From Hofstenia miamia (lineage: Eukaryota > Xenacoelomorpha > Acoela), in contig SCFE01000035.1 of NCBI GenBank assembly GCA_004352715.1, positions 712,105-776,104 of the forward strand: 64,000 nt of DNA, given 5' to 3'. Below, piece after piece: positions 12,433 through 23,429 of this stretch (within the stretch, counting starts at the first letter, position 1; every line of letters starts with the position of its first letter). Under the pieces are notes generated by a model. The model was not told the origin of the DNA, searched no databases, and worked only from the letters and a program-made list of their open reading frames with translations. A program made the translations under genes and the position numbers.

Positions 12433-13432
12433 NNNNNNNNNNNNNNNNNNNNNNNNNNNNNNNNNNNNNNNNNNNNNNNNNNNNNNNNNNNNNNNNNNNN
12501 NNNNNNNNNNNNNNNNNNNNNNNNNNNNNNNNNNNNNNNNNNNNNNNNNNNNNNNNNNNNNNNNNNNNNNNNNNNNNNNNNNNNNNNNNNNNNNNNNNNN
12601 NNNNNNNNNNNNNNNNNNNNNNNNNNNNNNNNNNNNNNNNNNNNNNNNNNNNNNNNNNNNNNNNNNNNNNNNNNNNNNNNNNNNNNNNNNNNNNNNNNNN
12701 NNNNNNNNNNNNNNNNNNNNNNNNNNNNNNNNNNNNNNNNNNNNNNNNNNNNNNNNNNNNNNNNNNNNNNNNNNNNNNNNNNNNNNNNNNNNNNNNNNNN
12801 NNNNNNNNNNNNNNNNNNNNNNNNNNNNNNNNNNNNNNNNNNNNNNNNNNNNNNNNNNNNNNNNNNNNNNNNNNNNNNNNNNNNNNNNNNNNNNNNNNNN
12901 NNNNNNNNNNNNNNNNNNNNNNNNNNNNNNNNNNNNNNNNNNNNNNNNNNNNNNNNNNNNNNNNNNNNNNNNNNNNNNNNNNNNNNNNNNNNNNNNNNNN
13001 NNNNNNNNNNNNNNNNNNNNNNNNNNNNNNNNNNNNNNNNNNNNNNNNNNNNNNNNNNNNNNNNNNNNNNNNNNNNNNNNNNNNNNNNNNNNNNNNNNNN
13101 NNNNNNNNNNNNNNNNNNNNNNNNNNNNNNNNNNNNNNNNNNNNNNNNNNNNNNNNNNNNNNNNNNNNNNNNNNNNNNNNNNNNNNNNNNNNNNNNNNNN
13201 NNNNNNNNNNNNNNNNNNNNNNNNNNNNNNNNNNNNNNNNNNNNNNNNNNNNNNNNNNNNNNNNNNNNNNNNNNNNNNNNNNNNNNNNNNNNNNNNNNNN
13301 NNNNNNNNNNNNNNNNNNNNNNNNNNNNNNNNNNNNNNNNNNNNNNNNNNNNNNNNNNNNNNNNNNNNNNNNNNNNNNNNNNNNNNNNNNNNNNNNNNNN
13401 NNNNNNNNNNNNNNNNNNNNNNNNNNNNNNNN
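12433..13432. other. Assembly gap, 1000 N
   Basis: Exactly 1000 N. It cuts the 5' side of the unknown minus-strand ORF at 11904-12432. Confidence 0.95.
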
Positions 13433-13961
13433 AAATTTTTGCAGACATTCGCATTGAGAAAAACACTTTTAGTTCTTAAAAATCGATTGCTAAAAAGTTC
13501 GCAATGTGAAAGAAAAATATTGATCAAATGGCAAATTTCCTGTTAACAGTACTATCTGGTGTTCAAAAAATAGTTTTTTCAGAATTATCTATCTTATAAC
13601 ACACAAAACATTTCAAAATTTGGACATTTTACAGCATAGTGCTATTATTCTATTACTATAAGCCTTTGAAATGATACCCAGGCCTGGGGAAAATGATCTC
13701 CTACACCAAAAACTTATCCCAGTAACTATTTTGATATCAGCAACTGCCATTTGATTTGATTCGATTGAATGCCATTTGCATACCAACGCCAAAAGTGGTT
13801 TAATCATTAGTTATCATAAGTAAGTATATACAGTTCAAGATTCTGTCATACATAACTCTTTTCCATGTTCAAAAGATGAAATGCCATCAATAAGTTTTCA
13901 CATTTTAAAAATGTATTAAAAATTGTAAAAAAATTATTCATGGAAGAAAAACTTAATAGTA

Positions 13962-14393
13962 CTAATTGAAAAGTATATAAATATATGTTTTTATAAACTG
14001 TTTTGATATAAATGAGTCATCCACGGGCTGCTGAATTTTCCGACTGCATTTCGGAACAAAGATGCTCGCTGAAAATAAATAAGGCATCGTCTTCATCGTT
14101 GTGGATTTGGACACAAAATTGTGTGTCTGGCCCTGCTCTATGCGAAGATCTTCTAAAGTAATAAAATTACTTGGAGCTTTCTTCTGCTTACGCTTCTTTA
14201 TGGGCCTAAATTGATAAGATGAATAGGCTATTCTGTGCTTAGCCTTTAAAATTCTGGCCTTTTCATAATACGTTGCCATTTCGTTCTTCGGAAGGCGTTT
14301 CCACTGTGCTCCAAATAACTTACTTAATTCTGCATGATTTAATGATGCATTCATCTGCGAGATTTGTTCGCTCCTTTCGGTTGACCAAATCAT
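13962..14393 (-). CDS. SOX-like HMG-box protein, N-terminally incomplete
   Basis: The minus strand encodes a near-complete SOX-type HMG box, a minor-groove DNA-binding domain of nuclear transcription factors. Visible hallmarks are NAFMIWS at the start of helix 1, HAELSKLFGAQWKRLP for helix 2, and YEKARILKAKHRIAYSSYQF then RPIKKRKQKK for the end of the box and its basic tail. About 60 further residues follow with no known domain, then a stop at 13962. The codon before NAF is TTG (Leu) where SOX proteins have the Met of RPMNAF. In this frame a TGA lies only six codons upstream of it, with no AG acceptor between. The first ATG in frame (14391-14393) is therefore inside the box at MIWS, which would delete its first residues. 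It could be an exon of a longer gene, a diverged lineage-specific SOX, or a decayed copy. The subgroup cannot be assigned. Confidence 0.7.
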   Translation of the reverse strand: MIWSTERSEQISQMNASLNHAELSKLFGAQWKRLPKNEMATYYEKARILKAKHRIAYSSYQFRPIKKRKQKKAPSNFITLEDLRIEQGQTHNFVSKSTTMKTMPYLFSASIFVPKCSRKIQQPVDDSFISKQFIKTYIYILFN

Positions 14394-14502
14394 AAAGGCA
14401 TTCAATGTGTAAAGGCAATTTCATTTATTCGTCGTTGGACGGCACAGAAACAAGTTTCACCAAGTACACAATTTCAAATGATTTCCTTAGTTGATGCATC
14501 GC

Positions 14503-14525
14503 CTTATATACATTTATTCTCCAAT
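14503..14525 (-). promoter_or_regulatory. TATA-like and CCAAT-like motifs upstream of the HMG-box ORF
   Basis: On the minus strand GATTGG (inverted CCAAT, 14521-14526) is followed by TATATAAG (14503-14510), about 110 nt before the ATG at 14393. The flanking 14440-14690 is GC-richer than its surroundings. The arrangement fits a core promoter, but a TATA-like octamer is expected often by chance in DNA this AT-rich. Confidence 0.3.
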
Positions 14526-14987
14526 CAGCTGTTGATTAAATTTATTAATTATGCGCCTTAATCAAGTGCGGCGTTCGTAATCAATTGCGTTTGAGACAAT
14601 TTACCGCAGGTTCCCACGAGGACAGTCTTCTACTTCCCGCAGTCCGACGGCAATCAAAAGTGCCGTTGATAATCGACGGTCGTTGATTAAATGGTGAATT
14701 TATATAATTTGAATCTCATATAAAAATTAAATGAACAGAATATCAAATTTGAAATTAGTTTTTTGAGGTATTTTGGATTTCCAATATAACATTTAATAAC
14801 TATCTATTAAGTATTTTTAATAGGTAGGTGTTTTGAAAACATCATGAAATGAAGTTATCCTCTGTCAGTAACAGCAAGCAATTGATAACTAGTGCTACTG
14901 TTCAATTGCTTTTAGTCGAAAATGCAACACAAACTTGAAGACGTTTATTTAAAACATGAACTGAGTCAGGGCCGAAGCAAACGTATC

Positions 14988-15443
14988 ACTTAATGTCCTT
15001 TTTTACAAATATTAGTAAAATCACATAGGTGGTTTACAAATGAGTCTGGTAAGAAAACCATTATATAGTCTTCATGATGCTTAGTAGCATTTGGTGGATG
15101 TCTGAAAGCAAATCATTAAATTATATCAATTTACATTGTAAGCTTAATCCACCAGCTTAAGCGAAAGTTAGTTCATTAATTATTTGTATTTTTAACTGCT
15201 TTTCATCAGCACTGTGTTGTCTTCGGATTGATATTCATTGTCACCTGATGAAATATTGCTTTCATTACTACTGATATCATCATCAATGGATTCCATCATC
15301 TGCTCTGCTTCGCTTCACCAAATCGGAATATGTCTTTTTCCAATTATGATTTGTTTAGGACAGCAATACTTGACATGTAATTATTAAATGCTCTTTCCAG
15401 CCGTTGGAACTTGAATTTCCATTGAATCTTCATTTGCTTGGGT
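14988..15443 (-). repeat. Dispersed repeat with conserved acidic reading frame, copy A
   Basis: About 450 bp that recurs in the same orientation at 17411-17866. On the minus strand both copies keep an open frame of about 40 codons beginning SEAEQMMES and rich in Asp/Ser/Glu (DDDISSNE), ending VLMK just before a stop. Copy B has one extra in-frame Asp codon. The family is not recognised; acidic Ser/Asp/Glu leaders of this kind occur at the start of piggyBac-like transposases, but nothing here proves that. Confidence 0.7.
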
Positions 15444-15568
15444 CATGAAGTAAGTAAACACACAAATGGAGAAATAACTGAGATATGGACGCTAACAAAT
15501 CTAAAACATATAATGAAAAAAAACAAAACAAGCAAGCGAAACAACAACTAAACAAAACTATAACAAAG

Positions 15569-15570
<2 letters not shown>

Positions 15571-15601
<31 letters not shown>
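15571..15601. repeat. (AT)n microsatellite
   Basis: Uninterrupted alternating AT over 31 bases. Confidence 0.95.
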
Positions 15602-15602
<1 letters not shown>

Positions 15603-16847
15603 TCTCATTCATTAGGGTTTCATTAAAAATGGAATGTACGAATATCTACAAATGTTTTACGGCTAAGGTTAAAATATATTTACAAGTATAAACAGGCCCG
15701 TGGTTTGCATTTGAAACTTAAAGAGGGGGTCATGGCCCCGCAAAGTTCAATAAATTAATCATAGTTTTATTCATATGAAATAGTTTCGCACTTTTTCATT
15801 GAATTTTTAAATAGAATGGCTTTGTATTTTATATATTTTAACTAAAATATATTCATTCTAACTTAGTTACAGAATATTAAAATTAATACTATGGAGTTTT
15901 GTATCCAGGATGCCAATAGGAAAGGGGGCCAAGTGGCCCAACAGGAAGAGCCATGCCCCTCTGGCCCTCCCCTAGCCAAGACCTTGAGTATAAAATATGT
16001 AACAACCACACCTATCATGTCGGGTGGTCCTTTGACAGAGCAATGCTTATAATACAGTATTCTATGGTTTCGTCTAAATTTTGTGTACCAAGTAAGTCTG
16101 AAAATATGTTAAAGTCTGCAAATTTTTGTGGTATTCTAGTTGTTCAGTGAAATATTAGATGTTTTGGCTTTCCATTTTTAATGATTCATAATCTACATTA
16201 TGGCGTCTCAATAAAGCTAGAAAAATAAAATGTATCATGGTTTTTGATTGGATTCAAGGTGACTTTATACGTGATTGATTTATAATAGGGGCTTGCTTTT
16301 TTTAAATTTATTTTGAATTGAAAATTTAGAAATAAGCCAATAGCTTGAGGCTTTATCAAATAATTTTGATATATCTCGTTCATGGAAATGAAAAAAAAAT
16401 CGTTTAAAGACTTACCTTTGATAGACGATTTAAATTCTAATTTAGAACCCCGTTTGTGTATTATGAAGTTTTGCAGATTTCAGGTTCTATATCTTGATTA
16501 AATTGAATTGAATCCCCATAAGTTTTTGGTTTGCTTATAATTGAGTCAATCGGGTACTACAGCCATTGGGGTTTAATTGAAATTTTAGACTTCTCAGTGG
16601 TTTTAGTGTGGATGAAAGTGAGACTCATACGGTTATAAAAGACTTAATTAGACTGATGTTACAAGCATGTCCTATAAATTTCTACTGGCTGTTGAATTGA
16701 ACATAATTTTAAAGTACAACTTGTTTAGTGGATGCCAATCTAATCTAAGTATTGTGAATATGTTATTAATTTTATAAGCCATTTGATAATAATAGATCAT
16801 TCTTAACTGAATTGCTCCATTTTAGTAATTACAATATAATAGTTTAG
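15602..16847. other. No gene; two GC-richer patches
   Basis: 15696-15745 and 15900-15985 carry G-rich then C-rich patches (GAGGGGGTCATGGCCCCGC; GCCCCTCTGGCCCTCCCC) resembling the ends of non-autonomous hAT elements, about 270 bp apart. I could not define terminal repeats. The rest is AT-rich with no signal. Confidence 0.4.
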
Positions 16848-17400
16848 TTAGTCGCGAATCATCATTGTTTTTCCATACGCCATTATTGACAGCACACTGA
16901 ATGAATTGTTTACAGGTAAAAATGGGTAGTCTTGTAATTGGTATAATAATTTAGTTAATAAAAGAACACTGATGGCTTTGGCCTTACCATAAATGGACAT
17001 TTTACAATTCGCAATAAAATTTATTAACAATTCATTATCATTTAGAAACATGTAATTGTTAATAGAATTATCACTAGATATTTTGAGCTTTACAGTTAAA
17101 AGTAAAATATCGTTATGATTTGATGTACAATCACAAGACCACTCTTTTACTCTTTTGATCCTTGTGAAAATTGATTTTTGTTTATTTATATAGAGTCCGT
17201 TAATTTTACTAAGTTCTGCCAAGTATTCGATGTACCTAACTATGCTAGCTAAACTAGATGTAATCATCTGCAAATGCAGACCTCAGGAAGGGTTCTATTG
17301 ATGACAAGGTGCACCCCTGTAGGACGCCGCTCTGCGCCCGTACTGACGGAGACAGAAAACCATTGATTAGTGGATATGATTTATTGTCAGTCATGGCGGA
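16848..17400 (-). pseudogene. L1/Tx1-like LINE reverse transcriptase fragment
   Basis: Read on the minus strand from about 17400: YPLINGFLSPSVRAQSGVL then QGCTLSS, the RT motif before the active site, then AFADD (catalytic Asp pair) near 17270. The usual ~50 residues between these two motifs are missing, so there is an internal deletion. A frameshift at the FADD codons leads into ITSSLASIVRYIEYL, LSKINGLYINKQKS (matching the GLKINKSKS-type motif after the active site) and GKAKAISVLLLTKLLYQL (thumb-side motif), running to 16848. Order and spacing fit L1-like elements. No endonuclease or 3' end is seen. The 5' side meets repeat copy B at 17411. Confidence 0.8.
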
Positions 17401-17410
17401 AGTGAATTAT

Positions 17411-17866
17411 TACTTAATGTCGTTTATAATAAAGATTAGTAAAATCACATAGAAGGTTCACAAATGAGCCTGAAAAGACCATTATATAATCTTCATGAGC
17501 CTTAGTAACATTTTGGTGGATCTCTTTAAGCAAAGCAACAAGTTATATCAATGTACATTGTAAGCTTGATCCACCAGCTTAAGCGAAAGTTCTTTGATTA
17601 TTTGTATTTTTTAATGGTTTTTCATCAGCACTGTGTTGCCTTCTGATTGATAATCACTGTTATCTGATGAAATATTGATTTCATTACTACTGATATCATC
17701 ATCATCATTGGATTCCATCATCTGCTCTGCTTCGCTTCACTAAATCAGAATAAGCCTTTATCCAATTATGATTTGTTTAGAACAGGAATACTTGCCATGT
17801 AATTATTAAATGCTCCTGGCGGTTGTTGGAACTTGAGTTTACCATTTCATCTTCATTTGCTTGAGT
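17411..17866 (-). repeat. Dispersed repeat with conserved acidic reading frame, copy B
   Basis: Second copy of the repeat at 14988-15443. It differs by scattered substitutions and small indels, but keeps the acidic minus-strand frame (SEAEQMMESNDDDDISSNE). It directly abuts the L1-like fragment at 16848-17400. Confidence 0.7.
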
Positions 17867-19054
17867 AATCCAGGAGATATGCACGACAGTGCAAGCTTCA
17901 CTTTAGTTAGAAAGAAATAAGTTCTTCTGTTGATTCTTGGGAAATTTCTAATATTTGTCCCAGTAGACATGAATATAGTCAATGGGTTCCGCAAATCCGA
18001 ACTTAATATTGTCAGTGCATTGTTGATTTAATGTTTAAAATGGAGAATCGGTTCGAAAATACTTACTAATGAAAAGCTTCCTTACAAACCGAAATAGACT
18101 TTTAAGTACATCAAGGCTGCCTCTCAAGAAGTAGGCTTGAGTACACTAACCAATTTAAAAATGTATAATAGCACAAATAAAATAAGTTAAAAAATTCAAA
18201 TACTCAAGTAGCATATGGCCAGAGCTTTACTCCTAAATAATTAACAAGGGGGCTCTAGATTTGAGCACTCTATTTTATTACTTCAGCCAGGGGCTGGGTC
18301 CCCAATCGATTCCCCTTAAGCACACCCTCGAATACACCTCTGAATATGGCTATTATACCATTAAAAATTAGAGCAACCTTTTCATTTGGGTTAAAGTACT
18401 TTCAAGGATTACTATAGAAATTCGTAATCCTTGGTACTGTAAGACTTAAAATCCCTAAGGCTTTTGCTGACATACGTTATGATATCAGCCGGAAGCGATT
18501 CAATTTTGAGGAGCAAAACTCACAAATATTTACATACATTGTATATACTTTATAATTTTTGGATTTTTTTACTGAGCTAGTGATTTCATGTCTTTTCTTA
18601 TGAACATAAAGCCCGCTATTTTATTTGTATGCTTAGATCCTGATGTGTCTTTCTTCATACACCTTAATTCTTAAGCAATGCAGCTTGCCTACATTTTCCC
18701 AGAATTCTTACCAAATAATCAAAAATCAGTATTTCGGAATTTCTTTACTCACGAAGAAACCTTTAGAATGAAAATATACAGTGATAGTTCTTGCGCAAAC
18801 TGGAAATAATCAAGGGTGGCTTGTCTTAGGATAGAATATATGGATTTGTTTTGCAAATGTTTCTAGAACCCTTCAAAACTTCATCAGAAATCAGTATTTT
18901 TTTACTAATTTCGGAATGGCTTTCTAAGTAAAAAACAAATTTTATATTTTGATATTTTACAAGGAAATGTGAATTAGGTTAAATATAGATGTAGGTTTAT
19001 GTTTGTTTCGAAAGTGAATTTTGTGAGTGTTGGTATGAAAACTTATTACGAAAA
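17867..19054. other. AT-rich sequence, nothing recognised
   Basis: No frame or repeat is supported. 18240-18330 is GC-richer with CCAGGGGCTGGGTCCCC, unassigned. Confidence 0.5.
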
Positions 19055-19105
19055 TGCACCATCTTGCGACTTCATTGTCTTATAACCTATTTTAATACAT
19101 GCCAA
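19055..19105. repeat. Dispersed repeat motif, copy 2
   Basis: Contains ACCATCTTGCGACTTCATTG and TTATAACC, matching 8945-8998 over about 45 bases with several substitutions. It ends where the duplicated block at 19106 begins. Confidence 0.5.
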
Positions 19106-19344
19106 ATATTCAAATACTTTTAAGAATGATAAGATGATATTGTCATGATTTCATTCTTATGTTGCATTAGAATCGGCATATACATTCTTCACTGTATAAA
19201 AAACGTGCATTTCAATGTATATTTCGTTTTTATTGTGATTATTACAAGTTTTAACTGAATAAATGTTCATTGCTTAATTAAAAAATAATCAGTTGATACA
19301 CTACATGTAAATAATTAAAATTAAGCTTAGTAAGGTTCTCATTA
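19106..19344. repeat. Direct repeat flanking gap, left copy
   Basis: About 239 bp, nearly identical to 19752-19984, ending exactly at the N gap. Visible differences are one G/A and an 8-base insertion (AATAAATG) in this copy. Confidence 0.9.
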
Positions 19345-19510
19345 NNNNNNNNNNNNNNNNNNNNNNNNNNNNNNNNNNNNNNNNNNNNNNNNNNNNNNNN
19401 NNNNNNNNNNNNNNNNNNNNNNNNNNNNNNNNNNNNNNNNNNNNNNNNNNNNNNNNNNNNNNNNNNNNNNNNNNNNNNNNNNNNNNNNNNNNNNNNNNNN
19501 NNNNNNNNNN
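19345..19510. other. Assembly gap, 166 N
   Basis: N run bounded by a direct repeat on the left and a TA microsatellite on the right. Confidence 0.95.
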
Positions 19511-19522
19511 GTGCTGCTCCTA

Positions 19523-19528
<6 letters not shown>

Positions 19529-19559
<31 letters not shown>
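19529..19559. repeat. (TA)n microsatellite
   Basis: Alternating TA immediately after the N gap. Confidence 0.95.
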
Positions 19560-19562
<3 letters not shown>

Positions 19563-19751
19563 TCCTTTTTTACGATTCTAAAACTTTTTTGACTAAAATT
19601 TGTTTTTTTATATTAATTAAATAATCGTCGTAACCCTCTAGCAAATATTAAAGGCTCATCGTTTGTTTATGTAGCATGGTTATGAATAAATCAAATAGCA
19701 TTATCTGTTCATTTATAAATTTTTTTCCTTCAAATATTTCCTTGCGGCTCA

Positions 19752-19984
19752 AATATTCAAATACTTTTAAGAATGATAAAATGATATTGTCATGATTTCA
19801 TTCTTATGTTGCATTAGAATCGGCATATACATTCTTCACTGTATAAAAAACGTGCATTTCAATGTATATTTCGTTTTTATTGTGATTATTACAAGTTTTA
19901 ACTGTTCATTGCTTAATTAAAAAATAATCAGTTGATACACTACATGTAAATAATTAAAATTAAGCTTAGTAAGGTTCTCATTAC
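19752..19984. repeat. Direct repeat flanking gap, right copy
   Basis: Matches 19106-19344 apart from an 8-base deletion and one substitution. The level and type of difference resemble two alleles rather than an old duplication. Confidence 0.9.
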
Positions 19985-21536
19985 AAACTAGTTTTTTAGA
20001 AAAATTAAAATTAACCATAAAAGAAACAATTTATAAGTAAGAAATAATATCGTATAAATGATTATTGATATGACAAAGGAAACAAAAAGTGTCATTATTC
20101 AATTGCTTTATTTCGCCACTGGATGGCTACCAAACACGAAAATAATTTCTTGATATGAAAAATTCGCTTTTCGACATTCATTCTAAAATATGAGAACCTT
20201 GTGAGTTTTGAAGCTGTTAATAAATATAATTTATAAGCAGATGCACAATTTCAAAATGCGTAGTTTCATAGCAGCAACAGCAATTCTAAACTTTTTGCAA
20301 ATCAGTCCTCACACAAAAGTCTTAGTGAAGCTTTAAAATTTATTGTATAAATATATAATAATATATAATATAAAGTCTGCAGAAATCATACAACAGGTAA
20401 ATCTTGCACATCTTAACACGTCGAACAGAATTCCAACACTATGTACTATTATGGGGAATTTGCAAATCAGGCACTCTGTAGGATTGAAGATTGGATTTAC
20501 TACTCATAGCCGCTAGTATGTACATATTCCCATTTCATTGTTCTACTAAAATCTTTGCAATGTTATTCTTTGATATTTAAGAGAATTGTAAAAAAACGCA
20601 GAACAAAAAAGCATATTTTTTGTTGCATTTTGAAAAAATATTATAAGCAGAAAGAAAATTTCAACCGAAAAATTTATATGGTAATCTTCATCTACGATAC
20701 TTTGCATTATAATTCATTGGGAATATAACTAGTTATTACTTCAAAAGCTGTCGAGCTCAAAGAAATGAAATATGTTCAAAAATATTGTTTGCTGTCTACT
20801 TGAGAATCAGTTTACAGAAGATATACTTTATGTAGCAGTTGATAATTTGGAGAGAGATTTATCTGGTATCATATTAAAGTTAATCATATTTGAGAAGTTA
20901 TTCCATCTGAAATTTGGATCCCAATTAACTAAATTTTTTCAAAATACGAGATTGAATTTCAAAACTTGTACATTTTTAAATAGTAGCTTTCATAAACTTT
21001 TAGGTTCTTTTAAGATCAAAGTCGAAGTCCTATGGATGTTATTACATCGATTTGAAATATTTTAAATATTGCACTGCGATTCTATAAATGCAAATTTAAT
21101 GTATATATAATTGATATGAAAATTTGATTTAATTTCAATTGGTCCCAGTCCCGTCCCAAACCAGTTCTTTGAAATTGTCTGCTTAAATTGTTCCACTGCA
21201 TAACTTCTATTTTGGCCACAATTTACAAAAATTATGAGTATTATATTTAATCCATGTTTCCAGTTTCTTCATTTGTTGTCCTCAGGAAAAATAAATTTCA
21301 TGGAACTGAATGGTCCCTTGATATGTGCTTTGCTAAAACTGTGTTTCACGGTGATAATCTAATCAGTTTTCGATAATTTCAATTTAATAGATGTAAATAT
21401 CAGGTACTTGAAAATTTAAAGTGCAATCTTGTACAAATACTACAACCAAAATCTCACAAACGTCAACTATGACATTTTTCGAGTGTCAATAATAGGGTTA
21501 TTTAAAGAAGGACACGCTAACAAATTAATTTTCAAG
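19985..21536. other. AT-rich sequence upstream of the CENP-V-like gene
   Basis: No frame is supported; the 97-codon frame at 20772-21065 (+) matches no family I know and has Phe/Leu/Lys-rich chance composition. Confidence 0.45.
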
Positions 21537-22013
21537 ATGGGCAAAGACGTTGAACATCGCGGTTCATGCCACTGTGGAGCAGTGCAATTCAAGATATTGG
21601 CACCTATCGAAGTTGACCGCGTATCTAAGTGTAATTGCAGTTACTGTTCGAGGAAAGGGTTTCTAATATATTTCGTGCTAGAAGACAATTTTGAACTCAT
21701 TAGAGGAGAAGACAGTTTGACGAGGTATACGTTTGCCACCTGCTATATCAATCACTATTTCTGCAAAGTTTGCGGCGTTCAATGCTTCAACCAAATGACG
21801 GTGAAGGCTTCCAGAGTCAAAAAATCTTTTGAATATCTTCACAGCTCTACAAAGGTACCTGAAGAATCAGAGATGATTTCTGTTAGAGGCATTCTCCAGG
21901 TTGCATGTCTTGAAGATTCGTTTTCCTACAAAGAAGTGGTGCGCTTTAATGGTAAACTCCTCAATTCAACAGATTCTTCTAATCTGGATGATTTATTTTT
22001 GGACACTTTCTAA
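21537..22013 (+). CDS. GFA/CENP-V-like zinc-binding protein, single exon
   Basis: A 158-residue protein starts at the ATG of MGKDVEH, the first ATG in this frame; the frame is open further upstream without another ATG. It carries the whole GFA fold signature: GSCHCGAVQF near residue 10 (two Zn-binding Cys), CNCSYCSRKGFL near residue 35, and HYFCKVCGVQCF near residue 75. The C-terminal strand region reads VRGILQVACLEDSFS, then VRFNGK. Members include glutathione-dependent formaldehyde-activating enzyme-like proteins and animal CENP-V, a nuclear protein; many short animal copies have unknown substrates. The length matches single-domain members, and all seven expected Cys are present, so it looks functional. 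No intron is needed. Whether it is a CENP-V orthologue or a retrocopy cannot be told here. No clear polyadenylation signal was seen close by. Confidence 0.88.
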   Translation: MGKDVEHRGSCHCGAVQFKILAPIEVDRVSKCNCSYCSRKGFLIYFVLEDNFELIRGEDSLTRYTFATCYINHYFCKVCGVQCFNQMTVKASRVKKSFEYLHSSTKVPEESEMISVRGILQVACLEDSFSYKEVVRFNGKLLNSTDSSNLDDLFLDTF

Positions 22014-23214
22014 CATTAAGTATATTTATATAAAATTTGTATTGTATAAGTTACAAGAAATAATCAATCCATTCTAGACGTTATGATGCAGAATGTCTAT
22101 ATACTAGTAATACTATGTGAAAACAATAGCATTTTCACGCAAAAAAATAATTCAATATTGTTTTGATCAATGCATGTTAGCTTCGGAGTTAAAGATTATT
22201 GAAACTGTTAATGTATGCTCATAAAATATTAGCGTTGAAAAATTGAAATCATAGTCAGTCAATCGGCATTTATATCAATTCTTCTCCATGTTTACTGGGT
22301 ATACAAGTGCAGAGTGTTACACAGTGATCAATTTTTAGTTAAAAGAATAAGTTTATTACAGTATTGAATGAAATACGAGGTCTTTAATTAGATTAAACCT
22401 TATTTCTGCAATCTTAATAAGAATTTATATGCTTCGTATGATCGCAATATGGCTGCACTATATTAATCTATTATATCAAATGAAGCCATTCAAATCGTTG
22501 CAATGAAGTATTGCAATGTTAGTGTCTTGATTTCACAGACTTTTGCAATGAAGTATTGCAATGTTAGTGTCTTGATTTCACAGACTTGCTCCTGAGTTTT
22601 TCATATTTCCTTTTTAGGCATAATTTATGTGAATTAATTACTGTATATATCTGTGTTTTGTTTTCAAGCTACACCTATGAATCTAAAATTTTGATTAATA
22701 GTTTGGTGTGCTGCTCTTGAACACAGTCTAAAAATTATATACGTAAACCTCTCCAAACGTTCGGGATTAAGATGCCTCTTCGAAATCGCAAATTCTCAAA
22801 AAATAATTTATTCAACAAGAAAACACTACGAAACATCCACATTTGATTCCATGCCCAGTTGAATTGTACGGTCGTACGAATTAAAGTCCTTATAGTAGAC
22901 TAGGTTAAATTAAGTTTTTCAAATGAATGTAGAACATATATGGGAAGGCAAAATTAATTTGGCATGGTGTATGCAGCTTATACACACTGTATAACATTAA
23001 ATCACAAAACAACCTTCAAAGTTTGGGGTGCGGCTTATATACGAGGATATACTGCATTTAAAACATATGTTAATCGACAAAAATAAGTTTAATAATATCA
23101 GCACTTTCTATTGTCAACATTAAGAATTTAGGATGAATAATTTCATTATATATTAACTGGGGCAATAACTTAAATTGTATATAGTAAAAATCCAATCAAT
23201 TTGTACAACATATA
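22014..23214. other. AT-rich intergenic sequence with a 45-bp tandem duplication
   Basis: No gene is seen. It contains the exact duplication at 22498-22587. Confidence 0.5.
22498..22587. repeat. Exact two-copy tandem duplication, period 45
   Basis: 22498-22542 and 22543-22587 are identical, each starting TTGCAATGAAGTATTGCAAT. Confidence 0.95.
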
Positions 23215-23429
23215 GTTGGCTGCAAAAAAAAAGGAAACTGAACACCTATTTTTTTTAGAGGAAAACTATAAAAATAAAAGACAACGAGAATTTTGGGAAC
23301 TTTAAAATGGTCAAACAAAAAAGTTAATTAATGAAACTGGTACAATTATTTGAAAACACTTACCAAACAAATTTTTTTCCTTTGCAAACAGCTTGAAAAC
23401 GCCTTTGCGACATCGCAAATTTCTCGATA

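Noticed and set aside
12168-13546. Several ~400-codon frames on both strands across the second 1000-N gap
   Set aside because: Artefact of unknown bases; only the real sequence at 11904-12432 was considered.
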